Below are positions 5,960 to 6,655 of a stretch of DNA of 6,655 nt, in pieces (position 1 is the first letter of the stretch; every line of letters begins with the position of its first letter). The DNA lies in the NCBI GenBank assembly GCA_027482725.1, contig JAIXVT010000264.1, forward strand, positions 1-6,655. Reading direction: 5' to 3'. Both the position numbers and the translations under genes were made by a program. This DNA is from Pseudomonadota bacterium (GTDB lineage Bacteria; Bdellovibrionota; UBA1018; CAIMNF01). The notes under the pieces were generated by a model. It was not told where the DNA came from. It saw only the letters and a list, made by a program, of their open reading frames with translations, and did no database searches.

Positions 5960-6655
5960 TCAGCGGAGGTGAGACACCGCAATCGCCGTCGCAGCTGCCA
6001 CATTCAATGACGTGACCCATGCACCGTCTGCGCAAGGGATGGTCACGGTTTGATCGCAGGTTTCTTGGGTGAGTCGGCGCATTCCTTTTTCTTCGTTTCC
6101 AACAACGATCAACCACGATCGGTCTTTTTTCAGCTGAAACAACGAGTCTTTGGCGTGTTCGGATGTCCCTAATACCCAAATGTCCTGTTTTTTGGCCTCA
6201 TCTAAGGCTTGTTTTAAATTCGTGACCTTAGCAAACGGCACTTGGTCGCAACCCCCACTGGCCACATCCATCACGGTACCCGTAATCGGCACCGACCTTT
6301 CGGAGGTCATGATGATCCCACGTACCCCGAAAAACGCAGCGGTCCGAAAAATAGCGCCCACATTTTGGGGGTCTTGCAAACAGTCTAGCGCAAGCCACGT
6401 CCCGTACCCTTGCCCCAGAGATAAAAGCTTATTCAATTCTATACTCGGGGGCTCTGTCATCGTCGCGCCGTGGTTGGACTGCCGCCCCGAATTGACCGAT
6501 GGATTTTTTACCGGGCCTTGGGCCGCGGCTTGTTTCACGGGAATTTTTTGGGATCGCGCAAGTCCTTCTACCTGATCCCATGGACCATCCCCAAGACCTT
6601 GCGCGCTATTCGGCAAGATCACTTCGTGAATGGTTTTGGGTCGCTTTTTTAGGGC
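5960..6655 (-). CDS. rlmB: SpoU/TrmH-family RNA 2'-O-ribose methyltransferase, RlmB-like, N-terminus cut by the right edge
   Basis: This is an S-adenosylmethionine-dependent RNA 2'-O-methyltransferase of the SPOUT class. The closest family is RlmB, which methylates a guanosine in the peptidyl-transferase region of 23S rRNA. There are 231 codons before the stop, and the frame is open to the window edge. The first visible residues (ALKKRPKTIHEVILP) already align with the N-terminal substrate-binding domain of RlmB, so the GTG at 6622 is not needed as a start. The three SpoU motifs follow in order, numbered from the window edge: motif 1 LDCLQDPQNVGAIFRTA about 90-106, motif 2 VVGNEEKGMRRLT about 184-196 and motif 3 TSLNVAAATAI about 215-225. 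These motifs form the trefoil-knot cofactor site. The catalytic Arg of FRTA and the Asn of SLNV are present. TrmH-like enzymes with other targets are possible, so the exact substrate is inferred. It is not functionally linked to kdp. Confidence 0.85.
   Translation of the reverse strand, partial: ALKKRPKTIHEVILPNSAQGLGDGPWDQVEGLARSQKIPVKQAAAQGPVKNPSVNSGRQSNHGATMTEPPSIELNKLLSLGQGYGTWLALDCLQDPQNVGAIFRTAAFFGVRGIIMTSERSVPITGTVMDVASGGCDQVPFAKVTNLKQALDEAKKQDIWVLGTSEHAKDSLFQLKKDRSWLIVVGNEEKGMRRLTQETCDQTVTIPCADGAWVTSLNVAAATAIAVSHLR

Noticed and set aside
5948..5978. Small hairpin (GGTGTCT / AGACACC) across the rlmB-like stop codon as a terminator
   Set aside because: The stem is only 7 bp with a 17-nt loop, it includes coding sequence, and no T-run follows on the minus strand.
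6150..6575. Plus-strand 141-codon open frame opposite the rlmB-like gene
   Set aside because: It is an antisense shadow of a methyltransferase with all three SpoU motifs; no family resemblance is seen.

Overview
The window comes from a Gram-negative (diderm) bacterium of moderate GC content, mid-forties percent judged by eye. The diderm inference rests on an outer-membrane beta-barrel protein with a Sec signal peptide and a C-terminal phenylalanine. I cannot name the species. Nothing in the sequence is diagnostic beyond a general resemblance to proteobacterial, Bdellovibrio-type or similar lineages.

Most of the window is one minus-strand operon for high-affinity potassium uptake. Read in the direction of transcription (right to left), it holds an outer-membrane porin of the BBP2/OmpL-like type (5570-4515), kdpA (4505-2859), kdpB (2855-792), kdpC (795-292) and the first ~92 codons of kdpD (277-1, running off the left edge). 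Gaps are 9 nt and 3 nt, then a 4-nt ATGA overlap, then 14 nt, so the genes are very probably co-transcribed and translationally coupled. The encoded route is plausible as a unit: the porin would let K+ cross the outer membrane, the KdpABC P-type ATPase would pump it across the inner membrane, and KdpD would sense K+ limitation. There is no kdpF between the porin and kdpA.

The right end (6655-5960) carries the C-terminal part of a SpoU/TrmH-family RNA 2'-O-methyltransferase, most like RlmB, also on the minus strand and open at the right edge. It is a separate housekeeping gene.

Between these two units lies a 389-bp non-coding region (5571-5959). Most of it is an ordered repeat array. A ~37-nt element recurs every 75-80 nt. 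A ~41-nt element alternates with it in direct orientation at two positions, and a further copy is inverted at the array's right end. The inverted copy makes a 34-bp stem-loop with its nearest partner. The array resembles a CRISPR only superficially. It looks more like a degenerate intergenic repeat or non-autonomous mobile element, and it is the least explained part of the window. The kdp genes are otherwise orthodox, except for an unusually short KdpC.
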